From positions 29,492,306-29,556,305 of the forward strand of contig OZ020616.1 of the NCBI GenBank assembly GCA_963971575.1: a stretch of 64,000 nucleotides of DNA, read 5' to 3'. This DNA is from Liopterus haemorrhoidalis (lineage: Eukaryota > Arthropoda > Insecta > Coleoptera > Dytiscidae). The notes under the pieces are model-generated. The model made no database searches, was not told the DNA's origin, and saw only the letters and a list, made by a program, of their open reading frames with translations. The position numbers were made by a program, and so were the translations under genes. Position 1 is the stretch's first letter; each line of letters begins with the position of its first letter. This document shows positions 45,133 to 56,370 of this stretch, one piece after another.

Positions 45133-46185
45133 CAGAGGCGTACCTGGGAGTATGGCAGGCATGGCACGTGCCCTGGGCGCCACTTGAAGGGGGGCGCAAA
45201 ATGGCAAAAAAATAAAATAAATAAGGAAAACAAAACAAAAAGAATAAAAAAGTGAAAAAGCATTTTACCCTTTAGGGGTGAAATTATTTAAAAAACAACT
45301 CAATAAGTTTCTAAAGATTTTAAAAAGACACTTATATGCCAAAACGGAATGTTATCTCAATAAACATAGGAAATGCGAAGCGTTCTACAATTGACCCCGA
45401 AGGTAGATTTAAGGGTTGTTTAGGGCAAAATTCTGAATTTCGTTCATAAATATTTGTAACCTTTATGAGCAAAAACTAAGTCGATATCTTATTGGTTCTT
45501 AGTTTTTAAGTTAACCGTTTTAATCCCAAAACACTCCCTTAGAATGAGAATTTTGAGATGCTATATGACCACTGTTAGAATCCTGGTTTTAATCTATTAT
45601 CATACTAAATTTGGTTAAAATATGTCAAACTGTTTTTAAAAAAGATTCGTCAAAAGCAAAAATAAATAAACCAAAATAATAAAGTTCATAAATATCGGCA
45701 AAAATAAAAAAATAAAATATAGATGTTGTCTCGTTCTACATAGACTATTCATAGTTTTGCTAAATAACTGAATAAAGATCAGTGCTGTTTACCGACAATA
45801 TGATGCCGCCCGAAGAGCCACTATCAGAATATAGTCATCCAATCAACTATTGAACGAAAATTCCTATCCCCTCACTGCATATTTAATAGATATTCCAATG
45901 GTCCAATATAATTAAAAACAAAATTATTAGTTTCTCGTTTCTAGTGGTACTTTTTCTAGTTATGATGAAGGCATTTCCTACCTGTATGCAAAATTTCCAC
46001 TCGGTAGCATATCTGGAAGTGGGTTAGAATTTTTAGACATACCCACAAATATTCAGTTTTATATATAAAGATTTCCAGCCAAGTTATTTTAAATTTTAAT
46101 TTTCAAAAAGTGAATGTGACATGTTTGGATAGGGGCATAATTTTAATGTTTGTCATGGTCGCCATTTACTCTAGGTACGCGCCTG
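45133..46185. mobile_element. hAT element, 1053 bp
   Basis: The ends CAGAGGCGTACCTGGGAG and, inverted, CAGGCGCGTACCTAGAG agree well. The 8-bp duplication aatgttga is perfect (45125-45132 and 46186-46193). A G-run (GGGGGGCGC) lies inside the left end. No transposase domain is recognised in the AT-rich core. Confidence 0.95.
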
Positions 46186-46261
46186 AATGTTGAGAAACCC
46201 GCAGGCTGTTGGCCGCATGCTGTTTGTGCGACTGATCGACAAATTTCAAAATTCTTTCCTT

Positions 46262-46263
<2 letters not shown>

Positions 46264-46335
<72 letters not shown>
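46264..46335. repeat. (TA)36 microsatellite
   Basis: A pure TA run of about 72 bases, the longest simple repeat here. The YI-repeat frame across it is an artefact. Confidence 0.97.
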
Positions 46336-46338
<3 letters not shown>

Positions 46339-46485
46339 ATTATAGACGCTGTACTCGGCTATTGGTGTCTTTGATCTTACAGTGTTTTAGTAGGTACATA
46401 TATTTACATTCTAACTATATTAGCTTAAAAATATTAATTGATTGTAAGAATTGCAAAACATTGTTGGTCATAGCTGGGTCGAGTT

Positions 46486-47160
46486 TTAGTATGTCTTTAA
46501 TGTCCTGTATACTTGACAGTCGGTTAATATGTGGTTAACAGTCAGTTGTTCGTCACATGTCTCGCAAATTTTGTTTTCTAGTCTGTTCATGAGGTGTTCG
46601 TGAGTAAGTCTGGTGTGTCCGATTCTTGTAAGTCTTGTCATGCATATTTGTTCACGTCTACGGGTACCTGAGGTCCAGTTGTGTATGTCGTCTTTGACTG
46701 TTCTAAGTTTATTGTTCATATTCTCGTGCCACTTGTTCAGACTAGTCGACTAGAGTTGTGTCTTGATGGTCTGTCTTAAGTACGTCTTGTTTGGGGTAAT
46801 ATGGAATATTTCATCTTGGCTGCTGTTGGGTTCTCGGGCTGCAGAATTAGCACGTTCGTTTCCCTCGATGCGTGGGCAGGCGCCCAGATGAATTGTATTG
46901 ATTTTCTTTGTTCAATCATCTGTTGTATCTGGTCCTGGATTCGTTGGATCCTCGTGTCCTTTGATTGTCGAAAGCTTGCAGTACGCTTAGAGAGTCGGTG
47001 CATACGGCTATATTGCTGTAGGTGGTTACTGATGTCATTTCGAGCGTCTACTGAATTGCTACCGCTTCTGCTTGGAATACGCTGGTGGTTGTTGGTAGAC
47101 TGTGCGTTTTCATCTTTTCGCCATGAACAACAGCTATAGAACAATTATTGTCCATTTTTG
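46486..47160 (-). pseudogene. I-like non-LTR retrotransposon: RNase H and C-terminal region
   Basis: On the minus strand, in order: K-M-D-N-N near 47150 (after the expected TDxS), TTTSVFQAEAVAIQ, VCTDSLSVLQAF, then IQFIWAPAHASRE, matching the D-E-D and W-x-P-x-H motifs of the retrotransposon RNase H domain, which removes RNA from the hybrid. After a gap come NKLRTVKDDIHNW, RRREQICMTRLTRIGHTRLT and C-x2-C...H-I-L-x2-C, the zinc-knuckle-like tail common in I/Jockey-group elements. A frameshift divides the RNase H part at about 46980. The reverse transcriptase is not seen. The + frame 46801-47139 is its shadow. Confidence 0.88.
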
Positions 47161-48866
47161 ATGCGTCAGTGAAATAGAATAGGTACTAGTGTAGTTCGTG
47201 TTTAAGTTGGTCGAATTTGGTTTTCAAACTTTCTGGTTCAGTCTTTTTATATACGGTTAGGTCCGTGTTTTTAATTATTTTTTCAAACAGCTATGGTGGA
47301 AGGTGGTTGACTGGATTTCAGGAATTAAGATGTTGTTGGTTTGTAGGATGGTATTAGGGCATTTTGTTTTATGAAAAAATGATTATACGTCGGATGATTT
47401 GGTTTAATTGCTAAATTTGTTAAGTACATCATAGACAGTTTTTCTCGTCTCTCTTTTAGACTTGGTTCTCCTATTTCGTTGTCTTCTGCTTGGTTCTCTT
47501 CCTTCCTTTAATAAAAAAATCGAAACGAAAGTGCATCCAAGAACGAAAATAGAGATAGGGCTGAGGATATATTACAAAGAAAAGATAAAAATTTATTTTG
47601 ATTAAATTACAGATTATTAGTTAAGAATTTTATTACGTACTTTTTACATATACAAAAGCTCCTTTTCTTTCGATGGGGTTACATTCTGAAGAACCTATTG
47701 TGAATAAAAATTATCGTTCCCCAAATATGAATATGATTTATGAGAACGATCAAAGTTTGATGACTACGATAGTAATGTATAGATTACTTTCGCACCATTG
47801 TAAAGTTGAAATTCTGTTAAGCGAACCATCGTAAAACGAAGAGCATCTATACTGGTTATTATTAAAGGGTTTGTCAGGCTTTGATAAGCGTCCTCTGACC
47901 TACACTTCAGGCTCGAAGATAATCATCAAACGAGGCAAGTGGAACTGAATACACAGTGCTGCATTCCTGCATTCCAAACCCTGGCCATAAGCAGTCGCGG
48001 AAATTATGCCAAATCCAATGCACGTACAAATCAGAGAGACTTGAGCAATATCATTTTCTGTATCTGACCATGACAGACAGTTGACAGATGATTTGCAGGC
48101 AGGAATGGTCCTATATTATCCGTCTAAAGTAGGCCTGGGGGCCACCCAAAACACCTATAAACAGGACGAACTTAACCTTTAAACTTGGATGCAATTTCTG
48201 AACTCGAAAAAGTACAAAGTAAAATTTATGGTGTTAATAACTTGTTGCCTTAAGGCAGTGTTTCTCTTTTTACTCTCGTTGTAAGCGTGGTTAATCCTTG
48301 TAGTCAGTTTATTTGTAATGTTAAGAGCGTGAAGGGGTGAAATGTGATTATGTGTTGATTTAGTTGTATTATTTGTTTTAATTTCGTTTTAATTTATCAG
48401 TTATTTACATATATAGGGATTTTCTTGCGTAAACAGTGCAGGATCCTCTTAAGTAACGGTTTGTAGGCTGTACGGTTGCCTCACTTCGGATGAGGGTGAT
48501 GTACTTCCTTATGCCTAATACACAACGATTATGGAAGTTATTTAAACGAAGTTATTTGTTGAAGAAATGTTGAGAACCACCGGTCCACAGTGAGAGTCAG
48601 CTTATAATATAGAGTGATCAAGTGTTAGCATTTGTAATTTTTATTCATTTTTTGAGTAACAGTGATGTGAAGTTAAACAAGTTTTGCACTGTACAATTGA
48701 AAATTAAAAATAAATCAAATCACCACTATAAATTGTCAACGCTCACAGTCTACTGGTCACCACACACCGCAGGGAACGACTGACTTAAGTGATCAGTACA
48801 TTACGCTCTTAAGACATTTTAAGAACCTACAATTGAAATGCATCTATTCCGTGCCGTTTATATATA
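47161..48866. other. AT-rich DNA, left part possibly retroelement
   Basis: The first few hundred bases on the minus strand may continue the I-like element, but I could not follow a frame. At 48247-48262 (AAGGCAGTGTTTCTC) and 48570-48595 (GTTGAGAACCACCGG) there are hAT-like ends without matching duplications. No gene is visible. Confidence 0.35.
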
Positions 48867-49230
48867 CAGACGCTCCCCGATTTACCCAATTTCAAGTTAC
48901 GAAACTTCAGACATAACACAATTTTCGTTATATTTATTGAAACAACACAATATTTAAAATTCAGTCACTTATCGCGCGAAAGTAATTGTGAGGTTGACAC
49001 CGTAATACTCACGTTCAGCCCTGTTTGTGAAACTCAATACGTTATCTATCTCTATCAGTGTGTCAATAAATTACAGAGAGAGCGCTTGTTTAATTTTCAT
49101 TATCCTGCTGTTTTGTGATATTTTGACCCATAATTAGCCCATAATAATCCAAAATCTGTGTTACGCAAAATTCGAGTTACGACATGCATTCCGGAATGGA
49201 ACTATTGCGTAAGTCAGGGAGCGTTGTCTC
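48867..49230. repeat. TA-flanked MITE, 364 bp
   Basis: CAGACGCTCCCCGATTTACC on the left and GTAAGTCAGGGAGCGTTGTC on the right are inverted, with TA on both sides (48865-48866 and 49231-49232). ACGCTCCC-GA-TTAC ends of this kind are typical of Tc1/pogo-like MITEs. Confidence 0.75.
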
Positions 49231-49247
49231 TATCATATTAGGATATA

Positions 49248-49768
49248 AAGTTCGTTCTACATTATACTTTTTTGCGAAGCACTACAGATTTTTTGCGCAG
49301 TATTGACGTAAAAAGTATAATGTGTAACACAATACTTCGTTCCAACTTTCGATGCTGCACAATAAACTACACTATTTTCGAAACTACCTACGGTCAAATT
49401 TTTTAATGACAGTTGTATACTTCTCAGTAGTGCCAACTACCAACTTTTTAGTTTTTGTTTACAACTTAACTTTTAGAAGTTTATTAAGTTGATAAGAAGT
49501 TTATTTAGAAAATATAATTAAATATAAACTTAGCACAACTAAACAATATTTATAAATTGGTTACTAGAATTGGTTCTATAACCTAATTGTTGTCTGTCAC
49601 CTGAACCTAGAATTTTTTAAGTTGGCAGTGTAAAGTATCACAAAGTAATAAAAGATGGAAGTTATCGCTGTCTCTTATTTTTCCCCCCACTATATTCTGT
49701 AGTATCAAAAGTTGAAATGACGAAATGAGTTGGATAGTATTGAAAAAAGTATAATGTAGAACGGACTT
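49248..49768. repeat. MITE with 26-bp inverted ends, 521 bp
   Basis: AAGTTCGTTCTACATTATAC-TTTTTT on the left and its complement at 49743-49768 differ at one position. The interior contains another AAAAAGTATAATGTG near the left end. The target type is unclear (TA or TTAA). Confidence 0.8.
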
Positions 49769-49769
49769 A

Positions 49770-49843
49770 AGTTAGTAAACAGTCAGTTAAAAAATTGTGT
49801 GCACAGCATCGATGGCTATTTGCGCGTAACACAGCCCATCTTA
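49770..49843 (-). repeat. TAAC-tail retroelement 3' end
   Basis: On the + strand it reads GTCAGTTAAAAAATTGTGTG, then ATGGCTATTTGCGCGTAACA and CAGCCCATCTTAATGAC. Confidence 0.6.
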
Positions 49844-50895
49844 ATGACTAGACTGTATATTAAAAATAATAAATTAAACAATAAATAAATAAATAAAATT
49901 TTGGTGTTTTTCGTGATTTTTCGTTAAACTGGTCTATCCAAACATTTACCAGTTTTGTGATTAACCTTATTCCAATTGCCTGGTATCTCTTTGTCTACGC
50001 AGTCACTTTGATACTTGTGTTATCTACAAGAGAGTCGAGGTAGTTAAATTGAAACACTATTTCAAAATTTGCGATGCTTCCTGTAAATCACATTTTAGTA
50101 AGTATAGTAAATACAAAAAATATTTATCGGAAACGCGTAGTGCAAATATTGATATAAATTCAACACAAAAATGTGACATCAATAACAAAATCTCATTATT
50201 CCCATGTTTATATTGAAATTTCTATTCTTTGTTTTTGTACTTTTATACATTAGCCACTTGTTATTTGTTTTTAAAAACTATAAAAACTTACTTTGTTGTG
50301 ACATTTCCTTCGACATTGCATGAGAGTTATTTGACTGATGGTTTTTCTTACTATATATTATCGCGTCATGCGTTTTAAAAACATATAACATTATGAATAT
50401 GATAAATTTTAATTGCGTCCGATAAAATGTAAATTTGGTAACTAGATGTGGTGTGCAGATAAAAAGTTTTTACATTGCAATTACCAGTTTTATGAAACAT
50501 AACCTCCATGAATTTAACAAAGAGACAATAACTTTACCAAACAATTATCATATTTTTGATGTTTGCCCCAAATGTAATCTCTTTCGTCAACGCTTTTATA
50601 TTTGCAGTGTACTCGCAGTGGCACGAAATTTTGTTTTACATAGATAATAGGGTTTTGGTGATAGTTGATATGTTTTTGAATTTGAATGGTATTTAATCAC
50701 CTATATTTTATGACATGAGCTTACTACAAATGATACACTTTGTCAATGTTATTATTTATTTTGTGCTAATTTAGACATGTTTTATATGGAGCTAGAATTC
50801 AAACAATACGTCAGTGAAATTATGATCAAAATAGATTTGTTTTAACACGTTGATTGCCAGGTCACTGATGGCCGCGTGGCTTTTTCATTGTAGGC
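49844..50895. other. AT-rich DNA
   Basis: No gene is visible. The + frame at 50435-50647 begins at an ATG-less context and has CPKC-like spacing (C-P-K-C-N), not enough for a call. Confidence 0.3.
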
Positions 50896-51983
50896 TAAGG
50901 GCCGAGAGTTCCAGTTCCTAATAAACTCCCTAATAGTTATTTGACACATAATATATTTATGAAGCTAATAAATTTATTGGTGATTTCCAAGTTACAAAAT
51001 CCTTCTAATAGTTTATTAGCAACATAATTTTTTGTTTTTGTATTGGTATTTCTTATGAAGATAGTAACACGGTGCAAGGGGGATAGAGCTATACGTAAAT
51101 TTGTAGAGCTAAAGTGAGATGAAATTTTGACACTGAATATTTTGACATTAAATATTTTGACAATAAATAGTTTGACTTTACATGCAATGACATTACGTAT
51201 ATTTTTTGTGTTACTGTTAAAATGACAATTAAACGGCGTTCAACAAATGTTATTACAGAAAAAGAGGACAATATAGATAAAAGAGAAGTTAATAAAAATA
51301 GCATTTTATAATACAAAAGTGACTGAAAATAAGAAGACAGCCATATTTTGCTTTATTTTACATTCCATAAACAATATGAATTAAACTTAACAGCAATTTT
51401 CAGCCACACATCTTTATTATTCTGCCAATAATTGCGTTTGTCTTCTTATTCTCTATCATTTTTATATAAATAGTAATGCTGAAAGTATTGTTTGTAATGT
51501 GTTGTAATCGTAATTGAAATAAATACATATGTAAAAATAAAAGACAATGTTTATTTAAAAATATATATTTATATATTGTTCTTTATATATCACATTTACA
51601 ATAAATGCCCAAAATATTCTAAAAACGGTTGTCCATAATTTATAAATTCATCCAAACAGATCGTCGATTTCGTCAAAATACAACTTAAATGTATATAAAA
51701 CACTAAAATCACCATTATAGAAATGTTTAAAAACTACACATTCGTATATTCTTTTAAAATTATACCGTTTTTCAATTAAAATTGAAATATTAACACATTT
51801 TGCGAACTTGTTTTTGGTTATATGTCACTTTATTAAGCACTTCATGTTGCCTATAAGTTACTAGACAAATAAGCCTATTTATTAGCAACCTAATAACTAT
51901 TTCGGAGTGGAACTCTCGGAAAAAAATATGTTGCTAATAAACTTATTGGACAGTTTATTAGCAACTGGAACTCTCGGCCCTAA
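50896..51983. mobile_element. TIR element, about 1.09 kb, unclassified
   Basis: AGGGCCGAGAGTTCCAGTT on the left and AACTGGAACTCTCGGCCCT on the right are perfect. The match then continues as -CTAATAAACT with one change. Inside the right end the GGAACTCTCGG word and TTATTAGCAACC words repeat (51880-51945), giving compound termini. TA-like flanks are imperfect. The minus frame 51897-52085 crosses the end and is not a gene. Confidence 0.8.
51124..51182. repeat. short tandem repeat, about 15-bp unit
   Basis: Four units of TTTTGACA-TAAATA type in a row, inside the element above. Confidence 0.8.
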
Positions 51984-52083
51984 GTCACCAAATATTAGTG
52001 ACAAGATTGGTAATAGTTGGAGTTGTGGTTCCACTATTTGATGATACTCGATTCCAGTGGTAGTCAAGTTCAAAAAGAGTTGC

Positions 52084-52425
52084 ATACATATAATTACGAA
52101 TCTTCGAGAGTGGAAAATTTCGTTTTTAATTGTGAAATGTGATTTTTAAAATATTTGCTTGACTTGCATCAAACAGCAAAATCATTTTAAAATAAATGTG
52201 TAAAAAAGTAGTCAGTATTTCGGTAAGACCTATTTTTTATATTGTTTATTAATACTAAAAGAGCCGCATCAAAGCCATAAAAGAGCTGCATTAAAGGAAT
52301 TGTATGGCTCTCAAAAAACCCTTAACCAAGCGGGATTGACAGCTCCTCACAGTTTTCGAAAATTAAATATGATGCCGAAAATTTTGTCTCATTCAAATTA
52401 ATGCTAAATTGAAAATCTGCAAGGA
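52084..52425. other. AT-rich DNA
   Basis: Nothing recognisable before the mariner copy. Confidence 0.35.
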
Positions 52426-53332
52426 CGAGGTCTGTAAATTAAGTAACCGGACTGAATCTTTTAAATTTTTTTATTCGAATAGAATTACAATTCAATATTG
52501 TCTCCCTCAAAATAACTTCATTGGGAAGCCACACAGCGCTGGAGACGGTTCTTCCAGTCCTCATAGCAGTGTTGGAACTCGGATACTGCAATAGCTTTAA
52601 GCTGGTCAGTTACAGACGTTTGAATGTTTTCGAGTGTCCAAAAATGACATCTCTTGAGGTAATTTTTCAGTCTTAGGAAGAGGAAAAAGTCACAAGGACT
52701 CAAGTCAGGCGAATAAGAAGGCTGAGGAGCCACAAGAATGTTTTTACTGGCCAAAAACTCGTTTATTGAAATTGCTGTGTGACAAGGCGCAGATTTTTCT
52801 CATCCCCAAATCATTGTTCAAAATCTGATGAACAGTAGTGTGAGTCAAACTCAACTCTTCCCCGATCATTCTGACTGTCAACCGGCGATCTGAACGCACA
52901 AGATCCCTGATTCTGTCGACATTTTCATCGGTTCTTGAAGATGAAAGCCTTCCGCTGTGTCATTCATCTTCAATCAACTCTCTTCCTTCTGAAAATGCCT
53001 TAAACCACCAAAAAACCTGGGCCCTTGACAAAACAATGTTTCCGTAGGCCTGCTGAAGTTTTGCAAAAGTTTCCTTTGCATTGTGCCCAAGTGTGAAACA
53101 AAACCTGATAGCACACCGTTGCTCGAAATAAATGTCACTCATTTTTAGAACGCACTAGATAAAATTGTTTCACGAAAAAAATCGCTTAGGACAACAAAAT
53201 TACTATAGCGAGTTCAAACTCGTACCGAAGGCATATCACATGTTCACCTTCCGCCCCTCCAAGTCTTGTGTCCCAAATGTTGCCAGATCAAACGCTATGT
53301 TGCGAGTCCGGTTACTTAATTTACACATCTCG
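52426..53332 (-). mobile_element. mariner element, internally deleted copy 2, 907 bp
   Basis: The ends CGAGGTCTGTAAATTAAG and, inverted, CGAGATGTGTAAATTAAG continue to AACCGGACT. TA lies on the right (53333-53334), but the left flank reads GA, so one side has mutated. It contains the two transposase blocks described separately. It is about 400 bp shorter than a standard mariner. Confidence 0.93.
52518..53142 (-). pseudogene. mariner transposase with central deletion
   Basis: Mariner transposase binds the element ends with two helix-turn-helix motifs and cuts with a D-D-34D triad. On the minus strand the N-terminal domain is clear: FEQRCAIRFCFTLGHNAKET, then LSRAQVFWWFKAFSEGRE (53142-52960). 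After one stop comes the linker with RTDENVDRIRDLVRSDRRLT and then SLTHTTVHQILNNDLGMRKI (52950-52800). The frame then jumps to SKNILVAPQPSYSPDLSPCD (52754 onward), the block with the third aspartate. The region holding the first two aspartates is absent, so the protein could not be catalytic. Confidence 0.93.
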
Positions 53333-55274
53333 TATGTCGCAATTTGAGAACTTTACTCGAACACAAGTATCACACGAGAAATGATAGGTAGATTACAGTA
53401 GATAGGATACTTGATGAGGATGAAAGAGAACAGAACGATAAAAATAATCTACTTTATACAGTGAGATCACTAATTCCTGAGTGTTATGTAATACTTGACA
53501 GAAACATTTAGTTATTAAATATTATTTCCAAGGACATGTATACATAGGCGTAGATTCGATTTTTATTACTTTATACGAATTAATTATTAAATGACCACTG
53601 TTTTTCTCCACACGCCTATGTGTTAATGACGAATATAAAGTTCGCAACAGTTTATCGTTGTTCCTCGGCTGAGTTCGAGCCAACGAAGTATTCAGATTGG
53701 TTCTTTGTTAAATTGGGATTTTCAGCTGTGAATCAGAATACAATTTTGATATTTTAAAACCTATTTTTTACCATTATGCAACGGTCAGAATTTAATGATC
53801 GCACTGTACATTTTCTCGTACATGGCCTAGATTCACTAGTTGTATACGCGAAGTATACTTTTATTTGGACAGTGAAAATCTACTGACCGATTTGTTATAT
53901 TTTCTTTATCCTTTATATTTTGACCTAAAATATGATCCGCGGTACAAATCCGGCTCGCAAGAAGATTTCATATGGCTCAAATATGAAAAAAGTTTTACTC
54001 ATATAAAGACAGCAAAAATTTAAAACAATTAGAATGTCTCTAATCAAATAATATTTTTATTGTTATTATTAATAATATAGCTATTATTACTTCGCCAATT
54101 TTTTAAAACAAAGTTTGAATGAAATTAAAATAGGAAGTTAATGATACCATAAATATAATGTATTGTAATTGCTTATTATATTGATGGGAAAAGCGCGCAG
54201 CCGAATTCAATTTTTTCCGGCAAGCCATTTATTTGTTATATACCGATATGGCCTTCTTCCGAAAAAGTTTGGAGACCCCTGAACTAATTGAATTAGTTCA
54301 CACAATCTTTCATACTTTTTAGGGAATATTTTTTATGTTTCGCTCGGCGTAGACACATCGAAAAATAGTATTTTACTCGAAGACTTCTATTTTCTATTTT
54401 GGCTTTAACTGTGCGTAAATGAATCTTTCAAAGTACTCATTACTGGAATGAATAAAGATACGATAGAATTGGAATACTGTGCAGATAAGTTTTAGCTGAC
54501 ATCGCACATCGCTTTTAATTTCTCCCGGTTTTAAATCTTGAAATGCTGTAGTCCGCGCAAAATCAATATTCATCGAAACTTCAATATCAAATAGATTTCT
54601 CTATCATATATTTTATCTCACTCAATGACTCTCAACGTTTCGATGACTGATTGATGATGGAATATGTTTAAGAATAAGAACTGTTGAGATCTTGTGTAAG
54701 AAGTAAATATTTTCTTGAAACATATGATTTTCACATATTTTGTTTGAATTCATCTGTTTGATTGATGTGTTTTGTAACTTTGGCAAATTTAATGCCAAAT
54801 AATACTTAGAAAAATATTCTACTGGGAATTCTAAAGTTTTTTTTATACTTATATATATATATATATAAAATGCAACTTACAATAGAAAGTTACATTTAAA
54901 GTTTTGACAGCTCCGATATTAATCCCTGATGTCTAAATTATTCAGAATCATTTTTCTAAAAAGTTTTTGTAGAAACGCTCTTGCTGATTGAATTATGTGT
55001 TTTCAATGTTTATCCATTTCGAAAATGGATTTTGACGTATTTACAAATATAACAACTGTTCAACGTTGCTTTCCGGATATACATAGGCATTTTCTCTTGA
55101 AAATACAAAATCTCTAGAGAATTTTTGTAATTTTTACTGAATTTGATTGAAACTGGGTTTTCAGCAAATGGCTGTCATTACATTAATTTTGTATTTAACA
55201 TGTAAATTTTAATTTAAAATTGATCGTGATCGAGTAATGATTTTATGTCGATTATCAATAACATATAGAACATA
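53333..55274. other. AT-rich DNA with one solo hAT end
   Basis: A hAT right terminus ends at 54281 (AAAGTTTGGAGACCCCTG). No left partner was found, although 'ctcgcaagaag...tatggctc' at 53950-53980 is typical of the inside of such elements. A TA run lies at 54849-54868. No gene is visible. Confidence 0.4.
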
Positions 55275-55560
55275 CCATATTAGTTTTGAAGATCGGCATA
55301 AAACAACTATCCCGTATAACTATAATCACATTGTTAAACTACAAAAGAATTAGGGTTCATGTTTACAACCACGTTGTAAACAGTCAACGGTCAGTGGCGC
55401 AGGTATGTTTGTTTTTGTTAATCCTTTAAGTAAGATGCGTAATGTGACAAACTAATCCCTACGGCTAGGGGTTGACACGCCTAACTATATCACTTCTATT
55501 GTAATTTTATGAGTTCCCTAACTTTTATTATTTTATTGCGATCTTCAAAACTAATATGGG
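55275..55560. repeat. TA-flanked MITE, 286 bp
   Basis: CCATATTAGTTTTGAAGATCG on the left is the exact complement of the right end, with TA at 55273-55274 and 55561-55562. Confidence 0.85.
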
Positions 55561-55613
55561 TACGTTCTATACCATCGTTATTTTTTGTCTCAGTTATAAA
55601 ATTCTGGAGTCAG

Positions 55614-56200
55614 CAGAAATATTAAAGTTTTCAAAAATACCGACTCAGGAGTCAGTATTTTTGAAAACCGACTTCGACTCCGACTCCCGACTCCTCGACA
55701 TAAAAAAATGTGTATTGTATTTTATATACTTTATTTTAAATATTTTCTTACTTTTCCTTTTCACATTTAGATTTTGGCTGCCAACATGAAACATGAAATA
55801 ACAACGAAGCTCGTTACAACTTGAGAAAATAAAAATCTAATTTAGTTGCGCTTAAACCAAATAAACAGAGTATGCAGAAAAATATAAAATCGATATGAGT
55901 AAAAACAAAAATCTTTACTCCCTCATCGTATTATTCTGTTAATACGAGTAGTATTGATCAAATTTGAAACTGGGAAATATGAAGGAAAACCGGGTAAAAC
56001 CGGTATTGAATATTTTTAATTTCATTTTTGTTCTTTTTTGAACAGAGAACAAAATGTCGTTCCTGTTTCCGTAATTTAAAAAAATCTGGTAGTATGGTTA
56101 TTTTGCTTTCGTTTTCGGTTTGTTCTCATCTTTGATAAAAATTGAACTAAAGAGTCGGGAGTCGATAATTTTTTCTCGACTCCGACTCCCCATTTCTGAT
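55614..56200. mobile_element. hAT-like element with GACTCC-rich ends
   Basis: The left start (CAGAAATATT at 55614) and right end (CCCCATTTCTG near 56200) fit a CAGAAAT terminus. GACTCCGACTCC words fill both subterminal regions. No matching 8-bp flanks were found, so the borders are tentative. The left end contains a strong hairpin. Confidence 0.55.
55627..55668. repeat. 20-bp stem hairpin
   Basis: GTTTTCAAAAATACCGACTC and GAGTCAGTATTTTTGAAAAC pair at 19 of 20 positions with a 2-base spacer. Confidence 0.92.
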
Positions 56201-56314
56201 ATTTACCTTTCCGTATCCGAATTCTCATGATCCGGTATATTTAGAACCTAAAAAATGTTGACTAAAAAATGAAATATTCTAAATTGTATGTGAATGAGTA
56301 TATTTTATATGAGA

Positions 56315-56320
<6 letters not shown>

Positions 56321-56367
<47 letters not shown>
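56321..56367. repeat. (TA)n microsatellite
   Basis: About 47 bases of pure TA. Confidence 0.97.

Positions 56368-56370
<3 letters not shown>

Noticed and set aside
46264..46335. TA run as a replication origin or cruciform signal
   Set aside because: Pure TA microsatellites are common in AT-rich insect genomes and no supporting element is near.
46150..46374. Frame with a long YI repeat
   Set aside because: It is the TA microsatellite in translation.
46801..47139. 112-codon + frame with cysteines and hydrophobic runs
   Set aside because: It is the antisense of the RNase H region of the non-LTR element.
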